This document shows, in pieces, positions 27,132 through 36,413 of a stretch of DNA of 64,000 nt. The first letter of the stretch is position 1. Each line of letters starts with the position of its first letter. Where the stretch lies: assembly GCF_013823385.1 (NCBI RefSeq), contig NZ_PNMA01000019.1, forward strand, positions 1-64,000, read 5' to 3'. The position numbers were made by a program, and so were the translations under genes. The stretch comes from Hyphomonas sp. (GTDB taxonomy: Bacteria > Pseudomonadota > Alphaproteobacteria > Caulobacterales > Hyphomonadaceae). Under the pieces are notes generated by a model. The model did no database searches and had not been told where the DNA came from. It saw nothing but the letters and a program-made list of their open reading frames with translations.

Positions 27132-29648
27132 CTACTCAGCTCCGCAATGCCAGCATTCCTCGATCTGGCCCATGGCGCCGGTCATCGAGCCGATGGGGGC
27201 GCCGGCGGGGGTAGGGGGCGCCGGGCGCAGGAGGGCGGCGGGCAGGTCGTCCCCGGCCAGATGCTTGCCGATCATGTCTGCCAGCGCGCGCGAAGTGTCC
27301 GGATTTGTCCGGATTTGTCCTCTTTTTGACCCGGAGAGTCGCGTCTGGAGCCCGGCGAGGTAGCTGTCTGTCACGGCCTTGACGCCCGATGACGCCGCTT
27401 CGCTGCGGGAAAGGCCAATCAGCTCCGCCACAAACCGTGTCTGCACAATTCCGCCCAGCGCGGCCAGGCGCGGGCTTTTTTCCTCAACGAAAACAGCCGT
27501 TTCCAGCCGCTCCATGACCTGCCTGAGCGTCAGCGCGCCCGGATCGCGCGCCTCATACGCCATCAGCCGGTTGGCGCGGGCCGGATCGAGCACCGACGAC
27601 AGGGTCACTCCTGCAGCAATCTCTGCAGAAGCGGCCAGATCGAACACTGGCCCCGTGCGGTTCGGGAACAGCTCCTCAATCGTGCCCCCGCCGGCATAGC
27701 CCACGTCACCGGGCGTCAGGTAATTCAACACGGAGTCCGGCAGATCGAGCGCTTCAGGTTTCAGTGTGTTTACAAGGGCTTCCAGCGCCCGGCGCTGCTC
27801 GGCAGCCGCCACCGGCACGGCCGGTGTCTCGCCTTCGCCCTTCACATGATAGCGGAAATCGAGGCCCCCGATGCTCTTGGCGGCGGCCTCCACCTGATAG
27901 CGGTGGTAAAGATAGACCGGCACGATCACGGCATTCAGCTCAGACAGCGGCCGCCCATCGGCGAGGGCTGCGGGGCCAAAACTGGCCAGCGCTATCCGGC
28001 GGACAGCCATCACCTCGTCGAGCATTCCGATGGGGTCTGCGCCATTGTCCCAGACCGCGCCGAAGGGGTGGCCTGTGTCCTTGCTGCGGGCATGATTGTC
28101 GGAAACGAAGCGCAGGCCGCTGCCATAGGCCTCGTCCACGAGCTGGTTGAGAGCGGCCTGGTTGTCCCCGCCTTCGGGGAATTGGGCGTAGAGCCATTTC
28201 ACCGTAAAGATGTCCCAGGCGCCCAGGCCGGTCGCATAAGCATTTCTAAAGTCGAGCCCGCCATCCGCCGCCGGGCGCACCCAGGGCGCCGGATAATCCA
28301 TCACCGAGGCCCGGTCATTCGTGCTGGCCGCAAAATTATGCGCAAATCCAAGGGTGTGGCCAACCTCATGGGCTGAAAGCTGGCGGATACGGGCAAGTGA
28401 CACCTCCACCGGATCATCGGCCACGCCGGTGCCCGTCTTCGCCGCGCCAGCCAGGCCCTCAAGGATCATCCGGTCCTGCCGCACCCGCTGGGAACCCAGG
28501 ATAACGTTCGCCTTCAGGATCTCGCCCGTGCGCGGGTCCATCACGCTGCCGCCATAGGACCAGCCGCGCGTCTGCCGGTGGACCCAGTTGATGACATTGT
28601 AGCGCACGTCCAGCGGATGGGCGCCTTCGGGCAGAACCTCCACTCGGTAGGCATTCTCGAAGCCTGCCGCTTCAAACCCCTGCGCCCACCAGCTGGCCCC
28701 TTCGACAAGGGCGTTGCGGATTTCTTCCGGCGCGCCATTGTCGACATAGAAGACGATCGGTTCCTTCACCGGGCCAGAAGCGGCTGCCGGGTCTACCCGT
28801 TCCAGCCGCATGCGCGGGGAAAAGCGGGAGACGAGCGGCGCGCCCAGCGGGGCGGAGAAGTCGTGAAAGCCCATGCCGATGCTGGCGGTGCGCTGGTCGA
28901 AGGCGCGCGGGGTGTAGCCGTCATCCGGCAGGCGCACGAAGGAGTGGTGCAGCACCAGCGTCACCGCGCGGGCATCGGCCGCCGTCGCATAGGTCTGCGC
29001 GTTGGGTTTGGAGGTTTCGAAGGTCAGGAAGGCGTCGATCTCGGCATTGTCCGGGAAGGACAGCACCGCGCCCGGATCCGGCATCGAGCGGTCTGCCGCC
29101 AGGCGGTAGTCGCCCGCATCCTTGCCATGCTTCAGGGAACTGGCGATGTCGCTCGCGTCGCGCGTCAGAAAGTCGGAAAGGTCGATCAGCAGGCGGCCAT
29201 CGGCGCCGATGGCCTCGATGCCCGTGGACCAGAGGAAGGAATTGGCAAAGCTCTGCTGAACGGAGCGTTCCTCATCGATGCGGCCAGACGTGGCGCGGTA
29301 TCGCCAGTTCTCGGCCTCGGCCACCACCTTCTCGCCGATGCGGCGGAAGCGGACGATGTCGCCGGAGGTGGCGTTGCCCCGGTCAAGGCCAATCGGGTTG
29401 GAGCCGAGCCCGGCGGTGAGACCCGTGGAATAGATGAAGCGAACGGAGATGCCGGTCTCATCCGGCGCGGGCAGGGCGGCAAACACCTTGCCGGCGGCCT
29501 TGTCGACATAGAGATCGAGAAAGCCGGGCTTTGCCTCAAGGCCTTCAATCTTGCTGGCAAGGCTCGCTGGCGCTTCCGGCCTGGGCTGCGCGAAGGCGGG
29601 GCCAGCCAGCAGCAGGCAGCCGGCGGCAAGGATTGCGGCAAGTTTCAT
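27132..29648 (-). CDS. Secreted zinc metalloprotease (DUF5117/DUF4953 type)
   Basis: This is an 838-residue exported protein with a signal peptide ending GPAFAQ at residue 21. The zinc site SAHEVGHTLGFAHNF (near residue 426) is the extended HExxHxxGxxH motif of metzincin-type proteases, and VMDYPAP supplies the following Met turn. The long N-terminal beta-rich part and the C-terminal helical part match the DUF5117-DUF4953 family found in Bacteroidetes and alphaproteobacteria. It is likely an extracellular or periplasmic peptidase; its substrates are unknown. The tail ends ECWHCGAE with two cysteines. It is divergent from infC. Confidence 0.88.
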   Translation of the reverse strand: MKLAAILAAGCLLLAGPAFAQPRPEAPASLASKIEGLEAKPGFLDLYVDKAAGKVFAALPAPDETGISVRFIYSTGLTAGLGSNPIGLDRGNATSGDIVRFRRIGEKVVAEAENWRYRATSGRIDEERSVQQSFANSFLWSTGIEAIGADGRLLIDLSDFLTRDASDIASSLKHGKDAGDYRLAADRSMPDPGAVLSFPDNAEIDAFLTFETSKPNAQTYATAADARAVTLVLHHSFVRLPDDGYTPRAFDQRTASIGMGFHDFSAPLGAPLVSRFSPRMRLERVDPAAASGPVKEPIVFYVDNGAPEEIRNALVEGASWWAQGFEAAGFENAYRVEVLPEGAHPLDVRYNVINWVHRQTRGWSYGGSVMDPRTGEILKANVILGSQRVRQDRMILEGLAGAAKTGTGVADDPVEVSLARIRQLSAHEVGHTLGFAHNFAASTNDRASVMDYPAPWVRPAADGGLDFRNAYATGLGAWDIFTVKWLYAQFPEGGDNQAALNQLVDEAYGSGLRFVSDNHARSKDTGHPFGAVWDNGADPIGMLDEVMAVRRIALASFGPAALADGRPLSELNAVIVPVYLYHRYQVEAAAKSIGGLDFRYHVKGEGETPAVPVAAAEQRRALEALVNTLKPEALDLPDSVLNYLTPGDVGYAGGGTIEELFPNRTGPVFDLAASAEIAAGVTLSSVLDPARANRLMAYEARDPGALTLRQVMERLETAVFVEEKSPRLAALGGIVQTRFVAELIGLSRSEAASSGVKAVTDSYLAGLQTRLSGSKRGQIRTNPDTSRALADMIGKHLAGDDLPAALLRPAPPTPAGAPIGSMTGAMGQIEECWHCGAE

Positions 29649-29726
29649 GGCGATGCCCCCAAGGCGTTGTTTCTCTAGGCTGCGATTAAGGGCATCTTCG
29701 CCCCAAGGGCAATTCCGGCAGCTAAC

Positions 29727-29761
29727 TTTGGCAGTTGCATTGCGCTCTTGCGGCTGCCAAA
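29727..29761. promoter_or_regulatory. Inverted repeat in the infC upstream region
   Basis: TTTGGCAG (29727-29734) and CTGCCAAA (29754-29761) form a perfect 8-base inverted repeat with a 19-base centre, about 75 bases before the infC start and in the divergent gap with the protease gene. It could be an operator or a leader hairpin; nothing further can be read from it. Confidence 0.35.
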
Positions 29762-29835
29762 GCCTCGCGCCTTGAAGATTGCCCCGAACACGGGCATATT
29801 CCGGCGACTTTCTGAGCAACCAAAGGAGATCTCCC

Positions 29836-30378
29836 ATAGCTCGCAGACCTGAAGCCGATGCGCCGCCCAAAAAGCAGGCTGGCCCCCGCATCAACGAAGA
29901 AATCCGCGCCGCAAAAGTGCTGCTGATTGACGAGAATGGCGAGAAACAGGGTGTGATGCCCCTGGCCGCCGCGCTTGACGCGGCTCGAGAAGCATCGATG
30001 GACCTGGTCGAAGTGTCGGCCGGTCAGGAAGTTCCGGTCGTCAAGATCCTCGACTATGGCAAGCTGCGCTTCGAAGAGCGCAAGAAAAAGGCCGCAGCCA
30101 GGAAGAAGCAGAAATCTTCCGAGCTGAAAGAGATCAAGATCCGTCCGAACATCGACAAGCACGATTATGAAGTCAAAGCGCGCGCCATAGCCCGCTTCTT
30201 CGAAGAAGGCGACAAGGTGAAGGTCACCCTGCGCTTCCGTGGCCGCGAGATGGCACACCAGCATCTGGGCATGGAGCTTCTCGAGAAGATGAAGAAGGAT
30301 TTCGAAGAAACCGCAAAGGTCGAACTCGAACCCAAGCTCGAGGGCAAGCAGATGACCATGGTGCTTGCCCCGCGCTGA
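29836..30378 (+). CDS. infC: Translation initiation factor IF-3 (ATA start)
   Basis: IF-3 binds the small ribosomal subunit, prevents premature subunit joining and checks the start codon. The protein has about 180 residues, with the N-domain block [10 protein letters not shown] and the C-domain [15 protein letters not shown] and [12 protein letters not shown]. No ATG, GTG or TTG lies where conservation begins. An ATA at 29836 follows the strong AAGGAGA at 29823-29829 by six bases. Rare starts (AUU/AUA) are a known hallmark of infC, which represses itself by discriminating against them. The upstream ATG at 29779 lacks a binding site. Confidence 0.93.
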   Translation: MARRPEADAPPKKQAGPRINEEIRAAKVLLIDENGEKQGVMPLAAALDAAREASMDLVEVSAGQEVPVVKILDYGKLRFEERKKKAAARKKQKSSELKEIKIRPNIDKHDYEVKARAIARFFEEGDKVKVTLRFRGREMAHQHLGMELLEKMKKDFEETAKVELEPKLEGKQMTMVLAPR

Positions 30379-30406
30379 GACCTGACGGGGCCTGGGGGCA
30401 GGGGAG

Positions 30407-31015
30407 ATGGTGAAGCTGATCCTTGCGGGGGTGCTGCTGATGGTCTGCCTGCCCCTGAGCGCCCTCGCCGGTCCGGCCCGCACGGTCGCGCTGCCTGATG
30501 AGGGCGGCCGCATAACGCTTCCGCCCCGCTACGATGTTGTCGCTGAGGGTGACTATCGCTGGCGCGATACCGGAGGTGTCTTCGCCTATCGCAAATACCG
30601 GTCGATGGCGTCGGGGACGAGTGAGTGCGACGGCATGATTGCAGTGGCGCGGTCAGATGCGCATGCAAGCCTGGATGCCTTCGTGAGTGCGTCGCGCGCG
30701 GCATTGACGACGCGCTGGGCCTTTGCAGACGAGACAGAGGGGCGGTGGTATGGGCAGCCAGATACACGCTTGCCTGTAGAGCGCCGGGACGGGCCCTTGG
30801 GGCCGGAACTCACCGGCCCCTTGTCGGTGCATATTGTCGGGTTCTTCGATGTGTATGACAAACCAGGGCGATTCTATGCGGTCGAGCATGAGGCCGGCGT
30901 CCGGATCGCGATCTGGATCTTTGACAGTCATGGCGGGGAAGCCCGCGCCCGCAAGATGGCGGCGGCTATGGCAAAGTCCTTCTCAAATGAGGGCGATGGC
31001 GGAAAAGCCTGGTGA
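30407..31015 (+). CDS. Secreted hypothetical protein, 202 residues
   Basis: A signal peptide (about 1-22, ending SALAG) precedes a soluble domain with no family I recognise. Repeated aromatic and charged residues and a C-terminal amphipathic helix (ARARKMAAAMAKSF) are seen. It starts 28 bases after infC and is preceded by GGGGAG, so it is well placed for translation. In most bacteria infC is directly followed by rpmI-rplT; this gene interrupts that order. Confidence 0.7.
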   Translation: MVKLILAGVLLMVCLPLSALAGPARTVALPDEGGRITLPPRYDVVAEGDYRWRDTGGVFAYRKYRSMASGTSECDGMIAVARSDAHASLDAFVSASRAALTTRWAFADETEGRWYGQPDTRLPVERRDGPLGPELTGPLSVHIVGFFDVYDKPGRFYAVEHEAGVRIAIWIFDSHGGEARARKMAAAMAKSFSNEGDGGKAW

Positions 31016-31163
31016 GGGCGGCGCGCACGACGCCCCCTTGATTCCTTCCGCCTGATCCGCCATAAGCCGCCACTTCCGGACTTTGGGGCGACGGCATTGC
31101 CCCCTGTCCGTGTGTCCTGGGCCGCCAGTTCTGGTGTGAGCTCTACAGATTAAGGAGACAAAG

Positions 31164-31364
31164 ATGCCGAAGATGAAGACCAAGAAGGCCGCTGCGAAGC
31201 GCTTCAAAATCACTGCAACGGGCAAGCTGAAGCACGGCGTCGCTGGCAAGCGTCACCGCCTGATGAGCCACAACGCGAAATACATCCGCCAGAACCGCGG
31301 CACGTCCGTCGGCGCCAAGGCAGATGAAGCCCGCGTGAAAAAGTACCTGCCTTACGGCCTCTGA
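31164..31364 (+). CDS. rpmI: Ribosomal protein L35
   Basis: This 66-residue basic large-subunit protein begins MPKMKTKKAAAKRFKITATG, with LKHGVAGKRHRLMSHN following, both diagnostic of L35. A strong AAGGAGA precedes the ATG. rplT follows after 58 bases. In relatives this operon is repressed by L20 through the leader; no such structure was resolved here. Confidence 0.98.
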   Translation: MPKMKTKKAAAKRFKITATGKLKHGVAGKRHRLMSHNAKYIRQNRGTSVGAKADEARVKKYLPYGL

Positions 31365-31422
31365 GGCTGGGCAGACCCCTTTAACCCCGTTGATTTTGAA
31401 CACTTTCTGACAGGAGGCCACG

Positions 31423-31785
31423 ATGCCCCGTTCACGCGCCAAAGTTCCCGCCCACGCCCGCCACAAGAAAATCCTGAAGCAGGCCAAGGGTTTCCGCAAC
31501 CGCCGCAAGAATACCTTCACCAACGCCCACGCCGCCGTCTGGAAAGCCGGCGAGTATGCGTATGTTGGCCGCAAGGTTAAGAAGCGCCAGTTCCGCTCGC
31601 TCTGGATCCAGCGTATCAACGCTGCCGTCCGCATCCATGACGAGAACCTCAACTACTCGACCTTCATCAACGGCCTCACCAAGGCTGGCATCGAAGTCGA
31701 CCGTAAAGTGATGGCTGACCTCGCCGTGCGCGAGCCTGAGGCTTTTGGTGCGCTCGTCGCCCAGGCCAAAGCCGCCCTCGCCTAA
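31423..31785 (+). CDS. rplT: Ribosomal protein L20
   Basis: This 120-residue protein, [20 protein letters not shown] followed by [15 protein letters not shown], is full length for L20, which binds 23S rRNA early in large-subunit assembly. AGGAGG lies a few bases before the ATG. It is followed after 21 bases by an overlooked small basic ORF. Confidence 0.98.
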   Translation: MPRSRAKVPAHARHKKILKQAKGFRNRRKNTFTNAHAAVWKAGEYAYVGRKVKKRQFRSLWIQRINAAVRIHDENLNYSTFINGLTKAGIEVDRKVMADLAVREPEAFGALVAQAKAALA

Positions 31786-31806
31786 TCCAGCCCGGAGAGA
31801 AACAAG

Positions 31807-31968
31807 ATGTCGAAATCCCCGAACAGCGTTCTCACCGCCGGCAAGAAGCCGCGCGTCAAGCGCCGCAACGCCAAATGGACCGCAAACCTTGGAAAGCGGG
31901 CAAAGATCCGCGTGTTTGGTAACACCAAGCGCGCACGCCTTGCTCGCAAGAAGGCTGCGCGCGCCTGA
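31807..31968 (+). CDS. Small very basic protein (53 residues) in the L20 operon
   Basis: An ATG at 31807 preceded by GGAGAGAAACAAG opens a 53-residue frame ending TGA at 31966-31968. About 18 of 53 residues are Lys or Arg, and there are almost no acidic residues. Its start reads MSKSPNSVLTAGKKPRVKRR and its end is ARLARKKAARA. It sits 21 bases after rplT and before a terminator, so it is cotranscribed with rpmI and rplT. The composition resembles a ribosomal or rRNA-binding protein, but I do not recognise a family. Confidence 0.72.
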   Translation: MSKSPNSVLTAGKKPRVKRRNAKWTANLGKRAKIRVFGNTKRARLARKKAARA

Positions 31969-32000
31969 TCGGCGCCCCCGGCCTCGCCTCGTTTTCTGAG

Positions 32001-32031
32001 ACGCCCGTGGGTTCCGGCCTGCGGGCGTTTT
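32001..32031 (+). terminator. Terminator after the rpmI-rplT operon
   Basis: The arms ACGCCCG (32001-32007) and CGGGCGT (32022-32028) pair perfectly around 14 bases and are followed by a T run. It lies 33 bases after the 53-residue ORF and before pheS. Confidence 0.75.
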
Positions 32032-32099
32032 GCTGATTGCCTCGCCCTTATCCTAGCGACTAGAAAGCCGCGACGGTCTGACCTGAAAGGGAATTCCAA

Positions 32100-33176
32100 G
32101 TGTCCGACATAACCGCGATCGAACAAGAAGCCCTCGCCGCCATCGCGGCGGCCGGCGATCTGGCCGCGCTGGACGCCGTGCGCGTGGCCGAGCTGGGCAA
32201 GAAGGGGCGCGTCTCGGGCCTCATGGGCGCCCTCGGCAAGATGAGCCCGGAGGAGCGCAAGGCGCAGGGGCCTTTGCTCAACACCCTCAAGACCCGCGTG
32301 GACGAGGCCATCCGTGTGCGCAAGGCTGCGCTGGAAGCCGCCGAGCTGGAAGCGCGCCTGGTGACCGAGCGGGTGGACCTGACTTTGCCGCCCGCGCCCG
32401 GCCCCGGCGAAGGCGCGCTGCATCCCGTTATGCAGGTGTTCGAGGAAATCGCGGCGATCTTCGGTGATATGGGCTTCACCGTGGCCGAAGGGCCAGACAT
32501 TGAAGACGACTGGCACAATTTCACCGCGCTGAACTTCCCGCTGGGCCACCCGGCGCGCGAGACGCACGACACCTTCTTCATGAAGGCGATGGAAGGCGAC
32601 ACGCCCAAGGTGCTCCGTACGCATACCAGCCCCGTGCAGGTGCGCACGATGATGGAAGAAAAGCCGCCGATCCGCATTCTGGTGCCCGGCCGCGTCTACC
32701 GGAACGACTGGGACGCAACCCATACGCCGATGTTCCATCAGGTCGAGGGGCTCGTCATCGAGAAGGGCATCCATATGGGCCACCTCAAAGGCTGTCTGAT
32801 CGATTTCGTGAAGGCCTTCTTCGAGGTCGACACCGTGGTTTCGCGCTTCCGGCCTCATTTCTTTCCGTTCACGGAGCCTTCGGCCGAGATGGACGTGAAA
32901 TATTCCCGCAAGGGCGACGCCATCGAGATTGGCGAAGGTGACCGCTGGATGGAAATCCTCGGCTGCGGCATGGTGCATCCCAATGTGCTGCGCAATTGTG
33001 GCATTGATCCGGACGTGCATCAGGGCTTCGCCTTCGGCATGGGGGTCGACCGTCTGGCGATGTTGAAATACGGTATGCCGGATCTGCGCCCGTATTTCGA
33101 GGCCGACCCGCAATGGACCCGCCATTACGGCTTCTCGCCCTGGCTTACACCATCCGTCAGCGGAGGGCTCAGCTGA
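32100..33176 (+). CDS. pheS: Phenylalanyl-tRNA synthetase alpha subunit
   Basis: This is the catalytic subunit of the heterotetrameric class II enzyme that charges tRNA-Phe. The 358-residue protein shows the N-terminal coiled-coil region, motif 2 around [20 protein letters not shown], and motif 3 [20 protein letters not shown] start at 32100 is preceded by AAAGGGA. Its stop overlaps the pheT start by one base (TGATG), so the subunits are translated in tandem. Confidence 0.97.
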   Translation: MSDITAIEQEALAAIAAAGDLAALDAVRVAELGKKGRVSGLMGALGKMSPEERKAQGPLLNTLKTRVDEAIRVRKAALEAAELEARLVTERVDLTLPPAPGPGEGALHPVMQVFEEIAAIFGDMGFTVAEGPDIEDDWHNFTALNFPLGHPARETHDTFFMKAMEGDTPKVLRTHTSPVQVRTMMEEKPPIRILVPGRVYRNDWDATHTPMFHQVEGLVIEKGIHMGHLKGCLIDFVKAFFEVDTVVSRFRPHFFPFTEPSAEMDVKYSRKGDAIEIGEGDRWMEILGCGMVHPNVLRNCGIDPDVHQGFAFGMGVDRLAMLKYGMPDLRPYFEADPQWTRHYGFSPWLTPSVSGGLS

Positions 33177-35569
33177 TGCGTTTCTCCCTTTCCTGGCTGA
33201 ACGATCACCTTGTCACCAAGGCGTCGCTTCAGAACATTCTCGATCTGATGCTCAAGGCGGGCCTTGAGGTTGAAGAGGTGATTGACCCGCGCGAAAAGCT
33301 CGCGCCCTTCACGGTCTGCAAGGTGATCGAGGCCAAGCCGCATCCGGACGCCGACAAGCTGCGCGTCTGCACGGTGGAAACCATCGACGGCACCAAGCAG
33401 ATCGTCTGCGGCGCGCCGAACGCGCGCACGGGCATGACGGCAATCTATGCGCCGCTCGGCACCTTCATTCCCGGCCTCGATTTCGCGCTCGACAAGAAGC
33501 CGCGTGCCATTCGCGGCATCGAGAGCCATGGCATGATGTGTTCCTCGCGGGAGCTGGAAACCGGCGATGATCATGACGGCATCATTGATCTGCAGGGCGA
33601 TTTCAAGGTCGGCACGCCAGCCGCTGAGGCGCTCGGCCAGACCGATCCCGTGATCGATTTTGAAGTGACGCCCAACCGGCCGGACTGGCTCGGCGTGCAG
33701 GGTATTGCGCGCGATCTGGCGGCCGCCGGGGCAGGGCGGTTCCTGCGCAACGACCCGAAGAAGATCAATGGCAGCTATGACTGCCCGGTCGACATCAAGC
33801 TGGAGGCCGCTGAGGCCTGCCCGATGTTTGCCGGCGCGCTGATCCGCGGCGTCACGAATGGTCCGTCTCCGGACTGGATGCAGGCGCGCCTGAAAGCGGC
33901 GGGTCTGCAGCCGAAATCGCTGCTGGTCGATGTAACCAACTACATCTCGCTGGACCGGGCCCGCCCGCTGCACGTCTACGACGCCGCCAAACTTTCGGGC
34001 GCCGTCGTAGCGCGTCTTGGCAAGGCAGGCGAAAAGCTCGAGGCTCTGGACGGAAAGACCTATCCGGTCACGGAGGACATGTGCGTCATCGCCGACAGCT
34101 CCGGCGTGATCGGACTGGGCGGCGTCATGGGCGGCGTTTCCACGGCGGTTTCTGCGGAAACAACCGATGTGTTCATCGAATCGGCCTGGTTCGATCCGTT
34201 GCGGACGGCCCGCACAGGCCGCGCCACCGGCATCCATTCGGATGCCCGCTACCGCTTCGAGCGCGGTGTTGATCCGCAAAGCTGCGTGGATGGCCTCAAT
34301 CTGGCGATTGCGCTGATCCTGGAATATGGCGGCGGTCAGGTCTCGAAGGCGAAGATTGCCGGGTCGATCCCGATCCGTACGAAGAAGGTCACCTTCTATC
34401 CTGTGGATGTCGAGCGCCTGACCGGCCTCATCGTCAAGCCGGCGGAAATGAAGCGCATCCTCAAGGATCTTGAGTTCGACATCGAGGACGCGGGCGATGC
34501 CTGGTATCTGATGCCGCCCTCGCACCGTTTCGATATGGAGCAGTCGGCCGACATCGTTGAGGAAATAGCGCGCCTGATCGGTTTCGATCAGCTGCCGACC
34601 ACCTCCCTGCCACTGCCCGAAGGCGGGCGCCGCGTCATCACCACGCCGCGTCAGGCGCGGGTGGCGATCTCCCGGCGCGTGATGGCCGCGCGCGGCTTCC
34701 TTGAGGCGGTCACCTGGAGCTTCATGGCACGGGAACATGCCGAGCTGTTCGGCAAGACCGAAGACGCCCTTGGTGTGGCCAATCCGGTCGCCAGCGAGCT
34801 CAACTACATGCGCCCCTCCGCGCTGGGTAACCTCGCCCAGGCCGCCCAGCGTGCCCGCAATCGCGGCGAGCGCACCGTGCGCCTCTTCGAAGCTGGGCCG
34901 ATCTATCTCGGCGATGGACCCAAAGATCAGCGTACGGTCGTTGCCGGGCTTGTGCTCCCAGCCGCCGAGCGTCACTGGCAGGGGCGCGCGGCGCCCTATG
35001 ATGCCTATGCCGCCAAGGCAGATCTCTTTGCGCTGCTCGCCGCGCTGGGCCAGCCGGGAGACCGGTTCCAGGTTGCCGCGCCGACCCAGCCGCACTGGCA
35101 TCCCGGCCAGGCCGCCAGCCTCAAGCTCGGCCCGAAAATGACGGTTGCCAATTTCGGGGCGCTGCATCCCGGCGTGCTGAAGGCGCTGGATGTCGAAGGC
35201 CCGGTCTATGCGTTCGAGCTCAATCTCAACGCCCTGCCGGTGATGAAGGTGAAGGCGACCAAGACGCGGCCCGTGCTGGAACGCGCCGAGCTGACGCCCA
35301 TCCGCCGCGACCTTGCCTTCCTGGTCGACGCCGGTGTGGCGGCTGGTGAGATCGTGCGCCATGCCCAGTCTGCCGAGAAGCAGCTGATCACCTGCGTGGA
35401 CGTGTTTGACGTCTATCAGGGGCAGGGCGTTGCCGAGGGCAAGAAGTCGGTTGCAATCGAGGTGACCCTTCAGCCAAAGGAAGCCCTGAAGGACGAGCAG
35501 ATCCAGCAGGTGATGGAGCGCATCGTCGCTTCCGTCGCCAAGGGAACCGGCGGTGTGCTAAGAGGCTGA
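33176..35569 (+). CDS. pheT: Phenylalanyl-tRNA synthetase beta subunit
   Basis: This 797-residue partner of PheS starts [14 protein letters not shown], the canonical N-terminus. An EMAP/OB tRNA-binding domain follows at about 40-150 (KPHPDADKLRVCTV), then the B3/4 editing domain, the B5 domain, and the C-terminal FDX-ACB anticodon-binding domain (SAEKQLITCVDVFDVYQG). Full length. The start at 33176 follows GGAGG and overlaps the pheS stop. Confidence 0.97.
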   Translation: MRFSLSWLNDHLVTKASLQNILDLMLKAGLEVEEVIDPREKLAPFTVCKVIEAKPHPDADKLRVCTVETIDGTKQIVCGAPNARTGMTAIYAPLGTFIPGLDFALDKKPRAIRGIESHGMMCSSRELETGDDHDGIIDLQGDFKVGTPAAEALGQTDPVIDFEVTPNRPDWLGVQGIARDLAAAGAGRFLRNDPKKINGSYDCPVDIKLEAAEACPMFAGALIRGVTNGPSPDWMQARLKAAGLQPKSLLVDVTNYISLDRARPLHVYDAAKLSGAVVARLGKAGEKLEALDGKTYPVTEDMCVIADSSGVIGLGGVMGGVSTAVSAETTDVFIESAWFDPLRTARTGRATGIHSDARYRFERGVDPQSCVDGLNLAIALILEYGGGQVSKAKIAGSIPIRTKKVTFYPVDVERLTGLIVKPAEMKRILKDLEFDIEDAGDAWYLMPPSHRFDMEQSADIVEEIARLIGFDQLPTTSLPLPEGGRRVITTPRQARVAISRRVMAARGFLEAVTWSFMAREHAELFGKTEDALGVANPVASELNYMRPSALGNLAQAAQRARNRGERTVRLFEAGPIYLGDGPKDQRTVVAGLVLPAAERHWQGRAAPYDAYAAKADLFALLAALGQPGDRFQVAAPTQPHWHPGQAASLKLGPKMTVANFGALHPGVLKALDVEGPVYAFELNLNALPVMKVKATKTRPVLERAELTPIRRDLAFLVDAGVAAGEIVRHAQSAEKQLITCVDVFDVYQGQGVAEGKKSVAIEVTLQPKEALKDEQIQQVMERIVASVAKGTGGVLRG

Positions 35570-35594
35570 CAGAAACAGCAAGGGGACGGCTGGG

Positions 35595-36413
35595 ATGGAA
35601 CTGAAACGGCGGCTTTACGAGGCATTGGCGCCCGAGGCGCGCCGGACGGGTCTATCGGTCACCAATACCTGCATTGTGGGGCTGGTGATCCTCAGCTTCC
35701 TCTTCCTGGCGCTGGAGACCGAGCCGACCCTGCATGAGCCGGGCTGGGAGCTCGTTTTCGATGTGTTCAATGTCGCCGTGATCTGCATCTTCGCGCTGGA
35801 GTATATCGCGCGGGTGTGGAGCGCCGGGATTGATCCGGCGTATCGCGGTTTTCGCGGGCGCCTGCGTTTCATGACGCAGTTCTATTCGATTGCAGACCTG
35901 CTCGCCTTTCTGCCGGAGCTGATCCTGATGGCGATGGGCTCAGGCGTGTCGCTGCTGGTGCTGCGCGTGCTGCGCCTGGCGCGTCTGATCAAGATTGCGC
36001 GCTTCATCCCCGCCTTCGAGGCGTTGGGCGCGGCGGTGCGGCGGGCAAGCTCGCTGCTCCTGACTTCGCTCGCCCTCGCGGTGACGCTGGTTTATGTGGC
36101 CGCTGTGCTGCTCTATTTCGTCGAGGGTGTCGGCGGAGAGCAGCAGGAGGCTTTTGCGTCCATTCCGCGCGCCATCTGGTGGTCTGTGGCCACACTGACG
36201 ACTGTGGGGTATGGCGATGTCTATCCGGTGACCCCGCTTGGCCGCTTCTGCGCCGGCATTATCGCGATTGTGGGGATCGGTGTCGTGGCGCTGCCGGCGG
36301 GCGTTTTCGCCAGCGCCTTCTCCGACGAGCTGCGCGAGCGGGAGCTCTCCAGCCTGCGGAGCGAACTGGAACAGACAAGGGCGGACGCCGCCGCGGAGAA
36401 ACCGAATGACTAA
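35595..36413 (+). CDS. Voltage-gated potassium channel (six-helix Kv type)
   Basis: This 272-residue inner-membrane protein has six helices. S4 carries regularly spaced arginines and lysine in RVLRLARLIKIAR (124-136), and the pore loop bears the selectivity filter TVGYGD (203-208). This is the full plan of a prokaryotic voltage-gated potassium channel such as KvAP/Kch without a RCK domain. A short charged coiled-coil tail follows S6. It comes 25 bases after pheT and overlaps dapB by 8 bases. Confidence 0.9.
   Translation: MELKRRLYEALAPEARRTGLSVTNTCIVGLVILSFLFLALETEPTLHEPGWELVFDVFNVAVICIFALEYIARVWSAGIDPAYRGFRGRLRFMTQFYSIADLLAFLPELILMAMGSGVSLLVLRVLRLARLIKIARFIPAFEALGAAVRRASSLLLTSLALAVTLVYVAAVLLYFVEGVGGEQQEAFASIPRAIWWSVATLTTVGYGDVYPVTPLGRFCAGIIAIVGIGVVALPAGVFASAFSDELRERELSSLRSELEQTRADAAAEKPND

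Noticed and set aside
31969-32099. Phe-dependent leader peptide before pheS
   Set aside because: No short ORF with a Phe run is visible; the hairpin here is a terminator for the preceding operon.
33125-35362. A 745-codon frame antisense to pheT
   Set aside because: pheT is certain; the antisense frame has Arg/His/Asp-rich composition without any domain.
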